Assembly: GCA_949317995.1 (NCBI GenBank)
Contig: OX439040.1
Location: forward strand, 23,617,830-23,681,829
DNA from: Acholoe squamosa
Taxonomy: Eukaryota; Annelida; Polychaeta; Phyllodocida; Polynoidae
DNA length: 64,000 bases
Direction of reading: 5' to 3'
This document shows positions 47,389 to 60,068 of the stretch, in pieces. The translations under genes were made by a program, and so were the position numbers. The first letter of the stretch is position 1, and every line of letters starts with the position of its first letter. The notes below the pieces were generated by a model, which saw only the letters and a program-made list of their open reading frames with translations, searched no databases and had not been told where the DNA came from.

Positions 47389-50300
47389 TCATTTTTTTAA
47401 GTGTCGTTGGGAGGAGGACCGTGTGGCCATGTCATCGGCTTTGGAGGCACTCCCACGCCTCATGCCTGCTGAGTTCATACCCCCACTGGGTACCATTCCC
47501 ATGTGCTGCACAGCGTTGGCCGACAAACGGGCTTGGCCTTGTTGGTCTGCCCCACCCATGTTAGGTGGGGCTCCACGGTGTAGACGCATGCTTACACGTC
47601 TGTCCCTCTCTGCCCGTGAGATAGGGCGGGGTGATGTTGCTGCAAATGGAGTACAGAGCATTATAAGCAAATTACATTTAACAAGCTACTTTGGCTTTGG
47701 TCGTATTGAGACAAATGACATTCTATTTAACACAAAAACTACAATTTAACACTTGACGTCTCATTAGGTATTTTCATCTATTTTTAAAAACTTAACATTA
47801 TCAGGCCTTATTTCTTGTGTATCATGTTTTAGCCAAGTTTGCATACAGAGATACACTACTCACCCCCATAGTCTATACCGGTGGCTGAGGGCATGCCTGT
47901 GGCATGTTCTGTGCCCCGCATCCTGCCGCCTCCAGTGGCATGCAGGCCTCGCGAGGTGGAACTGTGGATGGGTTGTCTATCTCGTGACGCCCCACGCTCG
48001 GGCTCCTCTGCGCCTCGGCTCCCTCCCTGTAACAGCCCGTTAGAAACTCCCTGGTGAAGGGCAATTTCGGTTTCAATACACTCTATAGGTATCACATCCA
48101 GGTAAATGTGAACAAATACCTATCACATTCGCTACACATTAAAATCACAAGTTGGTCCATGCATTTTAGTTACTTTGATTTTACAAATAAATTTTGCAAT
48201 GAATAATTTTATCTATTTTTTTGGTTGTTGTTTTTTCAAAGTGCAGCATCAATTCGTTGTACATAAAACTATTTAGCCCAATAAATCATCTCATCTCTTC
48301 TTGATCGAGTGTCACGTGTACAACTTGACAGACCAACTTCTCTTTTAGGTGTAGCCTTAGTTCTAAGAAAATGTTAATGACATAAATGCAAATTCTGAGT
48401 CGAAAATACCTAACAGTATTACCATTTAAACATTAAAAATTGTAGAATGGGGAAAAGTAAAGTGGTTAAGGTCACAGGCTAAGCCTGAGGCTTTCAGTGA
48501 CATTCTATGTTCAATGTGCTATTTACAATGGTTATAAGGGGTCACGGTATGGTACAACCAATAAAACACCATGTTGCCTGTAAAATAACATGAAAATGAC
48601 CGATTGATTTGTTCATGTATAATAGTTCAATGGGCTGGTTATCTGACACTGCTGAGGCGTGACCAAGCAGTACACACGGCCCAGACGCAGCCAGTTGGTT
48701 GTCCATGTATAATAATTCAATGTGCTGGCTCCCTGACACTGCTGAGCTTGCTATTGATAGATTTATTTGTTTGTTTGGACAAAGGTGCGAGGCGCCTGGT
48801 CAAGTGACCTCACTCCGTCTTACCATAACTATAGTGTATCTTAGGCAAGTGGGCAATTTTCTATCAGAAAACCATGATCTCAGAATTCACAATCATGATC
48901 TCAGAATTCACAATGAAATTGAAAAAAAAAGAAGAGATGTTTTATGAACCCCGAGGCCAAATCAGTGAGATATATACAAATCAAGTTAACTCTTACATGT
49001 TGCAATGATTATCTGCCAACTGTGTGAATACTGACTATAAATGCATGTAGGTAGACTTGCTTTAAACTACAGCAATTTTCATAACATTGCTGGAATGGTT
49101 AAGCCTATGGGCCACAAAAACAAAGTAATTCTAAGACCCAGAAGCATGACACAGAAATTCGTTGTTCCTCTTAACAATCAACTATTCAGTGACTCAGGTC
49201 ACTGAATAACTAGGGGAGGTCTCAACAAATTGCACCGAACTACAGTGAATGGATCAGAAAAGCAATGAACAGTATGTGAATTGGAGAAATTGGAGAGATT
49301 TTGAAGTGAGGGTAGCAAACAAGCAGGGTGCACCTCTGTGAAAAATCTAAAATCATGGAAATAAAATACATTCTCATGCTTCTCTGTGGGAGATAATGAA
49401 CATTAGACCCCCTCCCAAAACTTATTCTTTTCTTTCCCAAGCAGATTTGGGAAAATCCCAAGGGTCACATTTTCAGCTCGATATGGTGGGAAATCCTACT
49501 TATATTCCTGATCGTTTGAACACTTGAAATGTCAACAAAAATCTTCCAGTTTATAAAGTTTCGTCAGATTTGCATTTATGAGTTCATACAGATGTTAATC
49601 AGTAGTACATAATCAATACTACATAGCGAACATCATATAAACAAGAAGCAGGTGTAGATGCAAGAATAATTAAAATCACATAACATTAGTATCATTGTTT
49701 AACTATCTACTGTGCATTCACTAAGAAAGAGATGCAAGTTGTGCAAATGAAGTGATTCAAGCATTTTTTCTATGTTGCATAAAATCTGAGACGCCACTTT
49801 CGATGTGATTTACTTAAACTTCCGGTTTCTATTTTTTTCCAGGGAGGTTAGGCTAGTTAGATGATAGGACCGATGGCTCTATATCTTCATGTGTCCCGTC
49901 ATCTCAAAACCTATAGGAAAACCACATTGTTGTGGAATGGAACTCAATGGCAAGTGGCATCTCTGAATTAAAGGTTAGGTTCATACACTCATACTTACAA
50001 ATTTCAGCATGTTCCAGTCAAAGACATAGTCATATGTGAAGCCTTGCCGATGGAACAGGTTGCGGAATAGTTGGCGTAAGTAGGAGTAGTCAGGTTTGTC
50101 GTCAAATCGTAACGATCGACAGATGTTCAGGTAGGTGGCAAATTCAGCTAAAAGAGATAAACCTTGTTAATATGATTTCAGGTAACGGTTTCTTTAATGA
50201 TTTTCCTCATCTGTAAATATGCATAGTGCCCTAAGTGTACATTAATTTATTGTCATTACATAAGAGAGCGGTGGGCATAACCCGAGAGCACAGTGAAGAC

Positions 50301-53300
50301 CCGAAGCTTCATCCCTTCCCTGAATGGTTAAATTTGAGTAGTCAACGTATACAACTCCTATTCTACCTCTGGTCAGTTCATCTACGGTTTACTCTAAGGT
50401 TCACTTGTTTAAGCAGATTCAAAAGCTAAAATGACCAGGAAATTGTACAGATTAACCATTGCAGTGATCTAACTGTATGACCACCTTGGTAATTGGTCTA
50501 AGTTCAAAACGTGGGCTTACCTGGGAAACCTTTGCAGAGCTCTTCAATTGGCGTTGACATCTTTTTCTCACTGATGCGCTCGTATTTTTGCCGCTTAGTG
50601 GCGGCCTTTAGTCCCTGCCATGGGAGGCTACCACGGAGGAAGTACATGAACACGTAGCCGAGTGACTCCATGTCATCCCTCCGACTTTGTTCTGATAATG
50701 ATTAATTTGAAATGATTTTAGAACTATTCAGTCTTTCTTTTTTTCTGTGAAAAGAATTTGTATCTATGTTAATACCAGGAGGCGTGAAGATTCAAATGGC
50801 TGTGAGTTATTGAAACCAATGCATTTTCATGGGAGACATTCCTGGGCTTAACCAAAAGAAATGTGTACATGACCTCTGAAAAGAGCGGGCTAGGTAACTT
50901 GTAGCAACACAACTATAAGAGAGGTAAATGGCATAAATGTCAATACACTCACCTATTCCTAAATGTGTGTTTATACTGGCATACCGAGCTGTGCCAGTCA
51001 GATTTTTGTTTTCTCGGTATGGGATGTGCTGATGTGTTCTTGCATCACGGAACTTTTTCGCTAACCCAAAGTCAATGATGTATACTAGATTCCCCTTTTT
51101 GCCCAGACCCATGAGGAAGTTGTCTGGTTTTACGTCTCGGTGGATAAAATGCTTTGAATGGATATATTCAATTCTGCTTATCTGAAAGAAAAAAATTAAA
51201 GGATTAGGATTTGAATTATGATAACATGAGGTTGCGCATCAAGAGAGCAATTCTTGCTCAGCTTTATACTTGCTTAGATTCAATCATTATTTGAGATAAA
51301 CTGAGAAAGTTTTACAGAAACTTACAGCAGGGTACAGGGAAGGAAGATTTGTGTAAAACTGAAATCACCCCTTCCAAAAGAGAGAGAGGTCGTTGAAATA
51401 AAGAGCCTTTCTTACCAGTTGGTCTGCCAGTAGCAAGACTGTTTTAAGGCTGTACTTCCTAGAGCAAAAGTTGAAGAGATCCTCCAAACTGGGTCCGAGC
51501 AACTCCATCACCATCACGTTGTAGTCGCCCTCTGCCCCGCACCACTTGATGATCGGGATACCCACTGAAATACCAAAACACACACATACAGTGTCAACTT
51601 GACTGGTATCTCGAACTGCCTTCACCGAGGATATAATTTCTCCCCCTTTTTTCAATTAAAAAACATATACTTTATGTAACAGAAATTCATAAGTTCGTTT
51701 CTAAAGCAGTGCTAATTTTATAGAGGTTTGTTTTAAACATTAACATGTTCCACATCTAAAAATGCCCTTCTACAAGAGTGTCACATAATTAAACACTACA
51801 AATGTGAATGCCATGAACCAGACTCACCTCCTCCCTGCATCATCTTGTATATCTTGCTCTCTATGTGCAACTGGGGGTGCTTTGTCTTGATACATTCTAA
51901 TTTTATTGCCACTTCCTCGCCGTTTGTAATGTCCGTCCCTGTAAGACAAAAGCACAACAGTCAGCATCAATTTAGGTTGCAATAAGCATTGGATAGCAAA
52001 ACTTAACTATCATGTTACTTCAAGACTTAATATTCTAGGTTGCCATGATGTATAAATATAGCATCAGAGATGTCACTCCCTGACCAAAAACAACAAAAAA
52101 AAACACGAAAACTTTAGATTTCTCCTACCAGGAGATTAAGAAACCATCCATTTCCCAGAGTATAGCGCATCCTTTCTAAATATTTATTCACATTCAGGGC
52201 AATGACCCGTCTTCTTTTGTGTATCTAGGTGAAGGCCTGAAGTACAAAGGCTCTTTTTACATGCACGCCTTATCTTTCAAAGTCAATCTCTGTTATCTCC
52301 TAGGAATACTATCATAGGCTCTATCTTTAGTCCAGAATTTGGAAGATGTTTCTTTATTGTAGAGCGGCTCTTATCTCAGGCGGCCAATGTATGTACATGT
52401 ACGTATGGTGCATCTGTCAATGCCGTACCTTCGCCCATTACAGCTACCATGTTGTGGTGGCACACTCCTTTAATCACTTTGACTGGGGTCCTTACAGGTT
52501 ATGCCTCACAAAAATGTCTACCTACGGTCACTCTGCCTTGTAGGCCTATCGACTTAAAACCGAGGACACCCAAACCAGTAAAGCAACCTCAAGGGTTTAA
52601 AGGTGAAACATTTCTTGTCACGTTGTAAATGATACTATAAGACGGAGCTGGGAATTAACTTTCTCACATTGTATTGGCGCATCATTACAACTGAAAATAA
52701 AGCTTGAGGCAATATGCAGTACTTTATAAGGCAAAGAAGGATGTGTGAAAAACATTGCAGTTTTGGTAATTCACAAAAGTAAATTACACATTGTAGAGAT
52801 AAATAAATTTATCAATAAACACAACCCAAACAAGCAGATTTTCATGGTCAATGACAAAAATGAAGTTTTTTATTTCTGAATATTTGATCACAACGTTTCG
52901 GCTTTATGGGCCTTCATCAGGTGAATTACACATTAATGGACATTATCTCTAGGAACTACCCTAGAATATGAAGACGGTTCTCCACTAGTGTAGGCAGATC
53001 ACAAGTATGGTTGTACTGCACACCACAGGCACTTCCCTCTACCGCCAATTCTAAGTAAAACAGTTACGTCACCTCTGACGTCATGACGTAACTCAATGAC
53101 GTCATTTTTGTCTCAGTAGTCTGGGTAGCTTCTGAACTTCTCACGTGCATTCCACTCTCAGTCTATCAGGAATAGTCATTACCGATATGTCAAATGCCTC
53201 AGACTGCCAGTTCTCATTCACTGTACACCGTCACACATATGGCAGATCACACATGTCAGTCACACCCTGACTTCATGATTACATGAGACTGAACCGTGGA

Positions 53301-56300
53301 TTGAATGTTTGCCAACTATAGCATGGTCTCTAGCATAGTCTATGCATACATCAAGTACCTCATATGTATTAGTTGCACTTATAAACCGAAGCTACGGTAA
53401 TGTAACGGTTTTCTGAAATCAGAAAAGGCGATCTGTCCACACAGTGACTAACCCAATTCTGGTAATATCAAAGTTGCTTAAATCCCACTTGTGGTATATT
53501 GCCAACTATTGACAGTAAATTTAGAATACTAAGTCAGAATTTCTAATTCGCTCAGTACTTTCCATACCGACCAAAAAGCAATCATTGACTTACATAACCA
53601 AGAGGTGGATGTACATATAGTAGAGCCTAATGACTAGTCTTTGGGTGGGTGGGGGAGATGTCGCTTCCACAAGATTCAGGTGTACCACCCACCGACACAA
53701 CAAAGGGAATCGTTCAACAACTCCTAAGTAAGCAGTCGTGCTCACCAGGTTTGTCACCATAGTGAAGATATTTGTAACCATGGTGAAGATATTTGTAACC
53801 ATGTTGATGACCTATTTTTTGTAGTCTGTGAATCAGATTCTACCTGTGCATGTGCTACCGGGTATTGTTATCCTTCATCCGAACTGTTCATTTGCACTAA
53901 CTCTGATGTCAGACAGCGATCTCAGGTCCTACTTCAGGAAGGTCCTCTTTGTTGTGTATTAACCAACTATATATAAGGTCGAAGTGGTGCCTTAATAAAT
54001 TTGTTGTGGTGACGCACCAACCCCTTGATTGTGAGTAACTCATTGGGACAACATTTGTATATCATGCTAATTTTTTCACCCTGTGGGGATCCACATAAGG
54101 CATGATGATCTGGTGAGTAACTTGTTAAGGCTGCATTTCCAAGTTACTAAGGTTAGAGGTTATCGATGATGGCTTATGTTATAAAAGTCAACTGAACAGA
54201 GAAATGGAGGACAATGTGTTTCCCCATTTTAAGAAAGGCATACTACGTCTGCGGTACTGCTTTAGTGAACTTTTGCTGTTATCATGCACAGGCCTAACAC
54301 ATTGCTGGCGAATATCTGACTGATGCTGCAATAGGGTATGATGCCGGTCCCGTGTGAGGGTACCAATCCTGAGAACTGGCAAAATGCACAGAGATGCAAC
54401 TTATTGGTCGACAAAACAAGAGGGAAATCAGAATTATGACTTACTGTACTGCATATATCTTAAGGAAATTAGTATAATTTTATAGTGAAATTAAGAGAGA
54501 TGGCAGGAATCCAAACAAAACTTCGCATCGCAAATGCATCAAATGCCAATAACGAGAGAAGTCAACTTAGTTTGAGAGTTGCACTCACTGCAAAATATGG
54601 AGTACAGTATACATTCAGGGCAGTCATATACACTTACACTGAGCAAGGAAACTACGATACCAAGTCCAGTCAATATGCTAATTACTCTAATCTCCCGTGT
54701 ATCCAGCGTGAAAGACACACACACTGAGTTGAAGAAAACCCTTTAAGGCGCACCCGGGGTTAATTTCTCAAGGTTTAATGCTGTTATATAGTATAAGTAA
54801 CTCGCCTATAAGACGCACACTGCATTTGGGGTGAATCTATAAGGTGCCGGAAGCCTCAGATACACGTATAAGACACGGCTTATACAGGGACAAAAGTAAG
54901 AGATATGCTCATGTTTAAGCTGCCCTCAAAGCAGGTGCATCATAGTGGCCATACACGTAAAACTGATTCATTTTCAACAGTGTATTCATGTCAGTGAGCT
55001 ATAGGTGCCCAAGGAACAGGGCTAGAGACCCTAGGCTATTGGATCAATAAAGATGTGTATTGCCTTGGGACAGAAAATTCAGAAATGTGTATTGGCAAAG
55101 GAGGATCGAGTGAGGTCGATATGGGTGTATGCTAGGTAGGAAGGAGTGCCATGACCATCAGTTGACAGTAGCCCTTAAATTGGAGCTTTCCATTCTAGGA
55201 CCAAGCCAAACATCAAATTCCCTTTAAATTGGCACCTGCATACCATATTTCCACAATTTAATATAAGAGTTATCTGTGGCGGATGCCTGCTTCTCTCCTT
55301 TCAGCTTTTTGTTCAAACTAAAGGGTAATTTCTATATTATATGTATGGCCTACACTGTTTTTACATTAAATGACTGAAGGCCCTAATAGAACAGCTGTTG
55401 TCTGCACTAGCACGGGTGCAGGGGGTGAGGTCGGCCCATACAGCCATAGTGATTCATCTCACTAGTACTAGTAGTATTGTACAGATCTAGCCTTTCTAGG
55501 CTTACTCATCAAGCACAGAATTTCCCCCAAACTGACAGTGGTTGGCTGAGGCCCTGAATAATTCTGGAAGCGTTTTGATACTTTAATATGGAAGATAAGT
55601 TTCTGTAAATTTGCTACAATAATACAACCTTCTTATCTCAGAAATCAATAACCTGGCAAAGAGATTCTCCTTAAAAGGCTTAATCCTTTTAATACGATTT
55701 TGTGGCAGAAGTACTAGAACTTTTTTTTTTTTTTTTTTTACAATTACTGTGTATCTATAGGCTGTTCATTCGTCTGTACATTGTCAGAAAACCAAGCAAT
55801 CTAACTGAAAGTATGCGTTGACACAGACTGTCTGGGGTCGACAAAAGATGGTGAGTTAGGAGACAAGAGTTGACTTGCACTGACAACTCAGTGAGTCAGT
55901 CCGAAGCCAGTCGGTGACAGCTGAGTGCTACACTGTTACTGTGTTAGTCAATACAAAACAGAGGGGAGCGATTGGGTGAAAAATATATCAAATTCACAAA
56001 AGATGGAGACACTTAAAATAGTTTCGAAGTGAGAACCCTATCAAATAGTCTGACCCTATCCATTGAGGAGCATTTTTTGTAAAATGAGACGGTGAAAAAG
56101 CCAAAAATGGATTTTGACAGCTCGCGAGAAGGCCTGGGTTAAAATTGCAGTTGTAAACTATCTGGCCCCTTCTCAGTAACTGGGTGCTTGGCGACAATAA
56201 TAATGAATAAAATTCAACAAGATAATCCTTGAAAAATCTGCACTCACCAAAGTATATATCGCCGAATGACCCACTTCCTATTTTGCGCCCAAGACGGTAC

Positions 56301-56323
56301 TTGTTCCCGACCCGGAGCTCCAT
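47389..56323 (-). CDS. CSNK1D/E-like: casein kinase 1 delta/epsilon, complete, eight coding exons
   Basis: Coding exons on the - strand: 56323-56248, 51938-51828, 51564-51416, 51181-50953, 50691-50521, 50147-49999, 48026-47864 and 47639-47389 (TGA 47389-47391). All junctions are GT-AG and in phase, giving 1299 bp or 432 aa; vertebrate CK1 delta/epsilon are about 415. It starts [20 protein letters not shown] (Gly-rich loop). The VAIK lysine is in exon 2 ([17 protein letters not shown]), HRDVKPDNF and the activation loop IDFGLAKKF in exon 4, and the [15 protein letters not shown] substrate-recognition region across exons 4-5. The C-terminal tail has the family signature [20 protein letters not shown], then a less conserved Gly/Met-rich end. 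CK1 delta/epsilon phosphorylate PERIOD and Wnt/Dishevelled pathway proteins. Exon 7 ([12 protein letters not shown]...) replaces the vertebrate linker. Confidence 0.95.
48027..49998 (-). other. CK1 intron with short direct repeats
   Basis: Intron between the kinase-domain end and the C-terminal tail exons. It contains a ~48-bp direct repeat, 48609-48656 and 48699-48746 (TTGTYCATGTATAATARTTC ... CTGACACTGCTGAG), 90 bp apart. It also has a perfect 21-bp tandem, 48873-48893 and 48894-48914. No coding sequence was recognised. Confidence 0.6.
53063..53104. promoter_or_regulatory. cluster of CRE-like TGACGTCA sites
   Basis: Within 42 bp are GTTACGTCA, a full TGACGTCA (53076-53083), TGACGTAAC and a second full TGACGTCA (53097-53104). 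The first and third are mutually inverted. CREB/ATF proteins bind TGACGTCA. Function here is unproven, and it may be an accident of a repeat. Confidence 0.4.
53753..53811 (+). repeat. 24-bp tandem repeat, about 2.5 units
   Basis: TGAAGATATTTGTAACCATG is repeated with a 24-bp period; the first unit has CACCATAG instead. Confidence 0.7.
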
Positions 56324-56432
56324 ATCTGTAAATAAACATTGGAAAATGACAGATAAAATTCCGGATCTGTCCAACCCATAAAGCCAGACGATGAATGAAA
56401 ACACTGGAACTTCAACAAAGGATATCACATAC

Positions 56433-56640
56433 CTAAGCGTCTCCGATCTCCTCAATAATCACACGATTGAAAGATAAAATGTTGCTGATTTAGATCATGT
56501 CCGTAATAATTGGCTCAGCAACATATATTGGGTCGGATGAGTTAGATTGTACATCAGTCTCCCAGATCTTCCGACACAGCCATTATTTACTTCGGGTCAG
56601 CGGTTGCTGACGCTTCTACGCAAGCGCAGTGCAGCCGACA
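56433..56640 (-). other. 5' non-coding exon of the CK1 gene and promoter region
   Basis: A donor AG/GTATGT on the - strand (exon edge at 56433) and an acceptor TTTACAG immediately before AT-ATG (56325) define a small intron in the 5' UTR. The upstream edge lies in a CpG-richer patch (about 56.58-56.75 kb) with ACGCAAGCGCAG and GTTTGCGCGCTTG, and a YY1-like AAAATGGCC, fitting a TATA-less promoter. The exact start site is not visible. Confidence 0.5.
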
Positions 56641-56829
56641 CCCGGATGAAAATGGCCGAATGTAGTTTGCGCGCTTGTCGCCAGGTGCCAGCACTGAATT
56701 ATCCGGTGCGGAGCGACGCAGCATTCTTGAGTTGAGGGGTCTGCTGTGGAATAAAGTGGGGTTCCCGCTCAAAATGCAAATTCAAAAGATGGTTATTGAA
56801 ACGAGGAGCATCGATTTGAAAGCCTATAA

Positions 56830-59800
56830 AGTAGTGGACCCTATTATCGGAACCATAAGGGTAAATCCTCAAGCAGATGTTAGGTTTTACTTTTAGATAT
56901 ATGAGATCTAATAGATGCCAAACATGGAGAGTGGTAATTTTCGGAATTTTTCTACTCTGTGGCCTTGAGATATCATCACTCTTCAGTCAGCATTTGTTAT
57001 TTTTTTGACCTATTCTGAGCACCTATTATCAGCACCTGTCTCCTATTATCAGCACATTGACCTGCATTCCTTTAGATTTGGCTCATTGATAAAATAGTAG
57101 GCTATTGTTTATTTTTTCCAGTGTAAAGATTACAAAATATATGTGTAATTTCACAATCTCACATGATTTTATTGACTAATCACACTGTATTTACTAAAAC
57201 ACATGACTTCAGAAATAGACATGATCAAAATCAATTCTTCTATAAATAATTAGATAGGAATATAAGGGATTCTGACAAAGAAAAATGTGAAATAGAATAT
57301 ATTTTGTGCTAGGTGTTTCATTACAAAAGCTCTTCATTGGGAGGAATATGGAATGAGTTTTCCTTCATTCTACATGCACTAGTGCCTCTCTTTTTATGAC
57401 GGGCTTCCCTAGCCCACTTAAAAGGGTCTATATCTCCTCTTTCCTATTCCCTCAGGATGTGTGTGGTGCACATATGCGTGGGCACTGAAACATTCTTCTG
57501 TTAGATTATCAACCTGTGAAGCACGGGATAGCCACTTAGTGCCGCTAAAGTGCTGTAAAACACAAATCAATCAATCAATCTCTTTTTATGATTTCAAGAT
57601 TTTGGGAAGAATATTTTTTCACAGATGCTGATAATAGGGTCCTTTGGTCTATTTTGGAGCCTATTATCGGCACCCCTTTCAAATAAATGGAATTAAGACA
57701 TAGAATTCAAAACAGACCTAAATATGTTAAATGAGGCCATAAATATGTGTCCATACCCTTTTCTAACTCATAGTTTAGAACATTTCTGCACAAAAATATG
57801 TTCTAAACATTCATGAAATATTAATTATCTTGTTGATAGAGGCAATTAGGCTGTAAGGGATTTGACCCAGATAATTCTCAAAGAAGAAAAAGTCTGCATT
57901 ACATGTGATTTATGTGAAACAGCTACCCAGCAAATCTGTGTCAACTTTTGTCATGCTGCGCCCGCCTCACCCCATGCGCTCTTAGGACTTGACGCGTGGG
58001 TGATCACGGACCATGACAAAATCGGACGCATGCGTGAACATCCCAACCCAATTCGTGAAGTTGAGTCAACATGCGTGAACCTTCACCAACAATGACACAT
58101 GATGACATCATGTGTCATCACACATTATCACACACACTGACACATGGGTCATGACACAGTATCGCATATATTGACACACAGACTAATTTGTGGGTGGGGG
58201 ATAGGCAGAGGGGGGGTTGCAGGTGGTTGTGGATTTCTGATATTTCATAACTTTATTAACATCAATTCAGCTGTTCATGCTGGTTCCCATTGAAGATATC
58301 TCTCCTCTGTATGTCATGTGTTGCCCACTTTGCTTGAAAATGGATAGATATTCTGTCAGCTGTGTGAGTTGAATATTCCTTGTATCAGTCTTGAGAATGC
58401 CTGTTGAAATGATAAGAAATGGTCATAAACAAACAGCAGCAATCTAATTTGACCACCCACTCACATCCAAGTTGATAAACAATGACCACTCCCATATGGC
58501 AGCCTGAATCCCCCAGAATTTCCCTGAGCCTTGCTCACATAGGAAGTTCTACATTAATTTGGGGTGTTGAGACAAATAGCTGAATTCAGCAACAAGATAG
58601 ATGTTCAGGGATTGTAGATGATATCAATGTGTTACTGTATAAATGCTTATCACATAGGATTTCAAGTGAAATCAATCTAGAACTGTGTGACCACCTACCA
58701 CAAGATCTGTTCTCCATGGCTGCCTCTGCCTGACTGTTTTGAGAGCAGGAGGAGAACAAAGGAATGGGAGGGAAATTTGAAATGGACCAATCAAAACACA
58801 GAATAGTACATAATGTGTCATTGTGCGTGAAGTTCTGTCATGGTGGGTGAGAGTTGGCGAATCTTGACGCATGCTCACATCTCCTCACACAGTCTGTCAT
58901 GCTAATGTTGGACAAAGTATCTGCCCCTATTATCACTCAATACAGAGTTTTTTAACCAGCCTATGAAGAGTTCCTGTATATTTGCTCTAATCAGCTGTGA
59001 CCTAGCTGATCAGTAGACATTAAACCTTCATATCCCATCAAACCAGGACAAACAGATACTTAGATATCATGTAAAACATATGCAATTTCAATTCAGTGCT
59101 ATGTCCCATAGACAAAACAAATGAGCTATTATGTCTAATGTATGCACTAAATCACATATACTTGGCTATCATTATGTATTTCATGCCATGTAAGAAAGGA
59201 ACTTGCTCTGTGAAACATAAATTCTCATATTGACATTTACTCAATAGGCCCACTCTGCAAAGTACAAGCCATGAGAATCCATACAGTTTCCATAGTCTCT
59301 TATTGTTGAAGGCTTGGTGAAGAAATGTCATGCTAGGTGAGAGTTGACAAGTATTGACACATGTTGACATGTGCTCACCCTGGTCCCCTTACATCTTCAT
59401 TGAAGTAAGTGAAGACATGTGAACCTGCCTGAGAGTTGACAAGTATTGACGAATGCCCACCCAGTTCCCATCACATCCTTATGGAAATAAGTGAAGACAT
59501 GTGAGGTTGGGTGAGAGTTGACAAGTATTGACACATGTTGACATTTGCTCACCCAGTTCCCCTCACATCTTTATGGAAATGAGTGAAGACATGTGAAGCT
59601 GTGTGAGAGTTGACAAGTATTGACACATGTTGACATTTGCTCACCCAGTTCCCCTCACATCTTTATGGAAATGAGTGAAGACATGTGAAGCGGTGTGAGA
59701 GTTGACAAGTATTGACACATGTTGACGCATGCTTTCTCAGGTCTTACTGAAGTAAGTGAAGGTTTGTCAAGCTGAGTGAGAGTTGACATTGTATCACACA

Positions 59801-59994
59801 AAATGACATTATTCATTATCACTCAATGTACTCACACATTCCTCACCCAGCATGACTCATGTTCACTAGGATTTGCTGGGTATTTATATGTGTGTTGGGT
59901 GCACACTCTCCCAGCACTTAGTAACATTGGTTTAGGACCTCAGATTGATCAAAACTGCCGATAAAAGGGCCCTGCTGATAATAGGAGCCTCTAC
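56830..59994. mobile_element. 3.2-kb non-coding TIR element (CCTATTATCGGCACC family)
   Basis: The left end AGTAGTGGACCCTATTATC and the right end, complement AGTAGAGGCTCCTATTATC, are inverted and about 87% identical over 23 bp. The subterminal word CCTATTATCRGCACC recurs near 57022, 57042, 57627 (inverted) and 57657. No transposase was recognised. The interior holds a 92-bp tandem array (59339-59790) and diverged copies of the same 'gtgagagttgaca' motif at about 58.84 kb. It starts about 500 bp from the CK1 ATG. Confidence 0.55.
59339..59790 (+). repeat. 92-bp tandem repeat, about 5.5 units
   Basis: GAGAGTTGACAAGTATTGAC starts units at 59339, 59431, 59513, 59605 and 59697, with a last partial unit at 59778. 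Spacings are 92, 82, 92, 92 and 81 bp. The ~82-bp unit starting at 59431 lacks about 10 bp around 'acatgttgac'. Each unit also contains GTGAAGACATGTGA. Confidence 0.85.
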
Positions 59995-60068
59995 TCTAGT
60001 CTGACATTGATCGTAGTTGCCAATTAGGGCTATATAAACGTGGCACCTTTTAAAGTTCCAACAGGGTT

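Larger units (their letters stand above)
51939..56247 (-). other. first coding intron of CK1 (4.3 kb)
   Basis: No exon was recognised inside. It holds a repeat-like motif at 52895-52920, a CRE-like cluster at 53063-53104, a 24-bp tandem repeat at about 53753-53811, a decayed 'cctataagacgcac' stretch at 54.73-54.89 kb and a T-run at 55720-55739. Confidence 0.6.

Noticed and set aside
55994..56455. 153-aa - strand ORF containing the CK1 start
   Set aside because: It reads through two splice sites; only 56323-56248 is coding.
56547..56896. Small + strand ORFs in the CpG-rich CK1 upstream region
   Set aside because: Could be a divergent first exon, but no splice partner or homology is visible and a TIR element starts at 56830.
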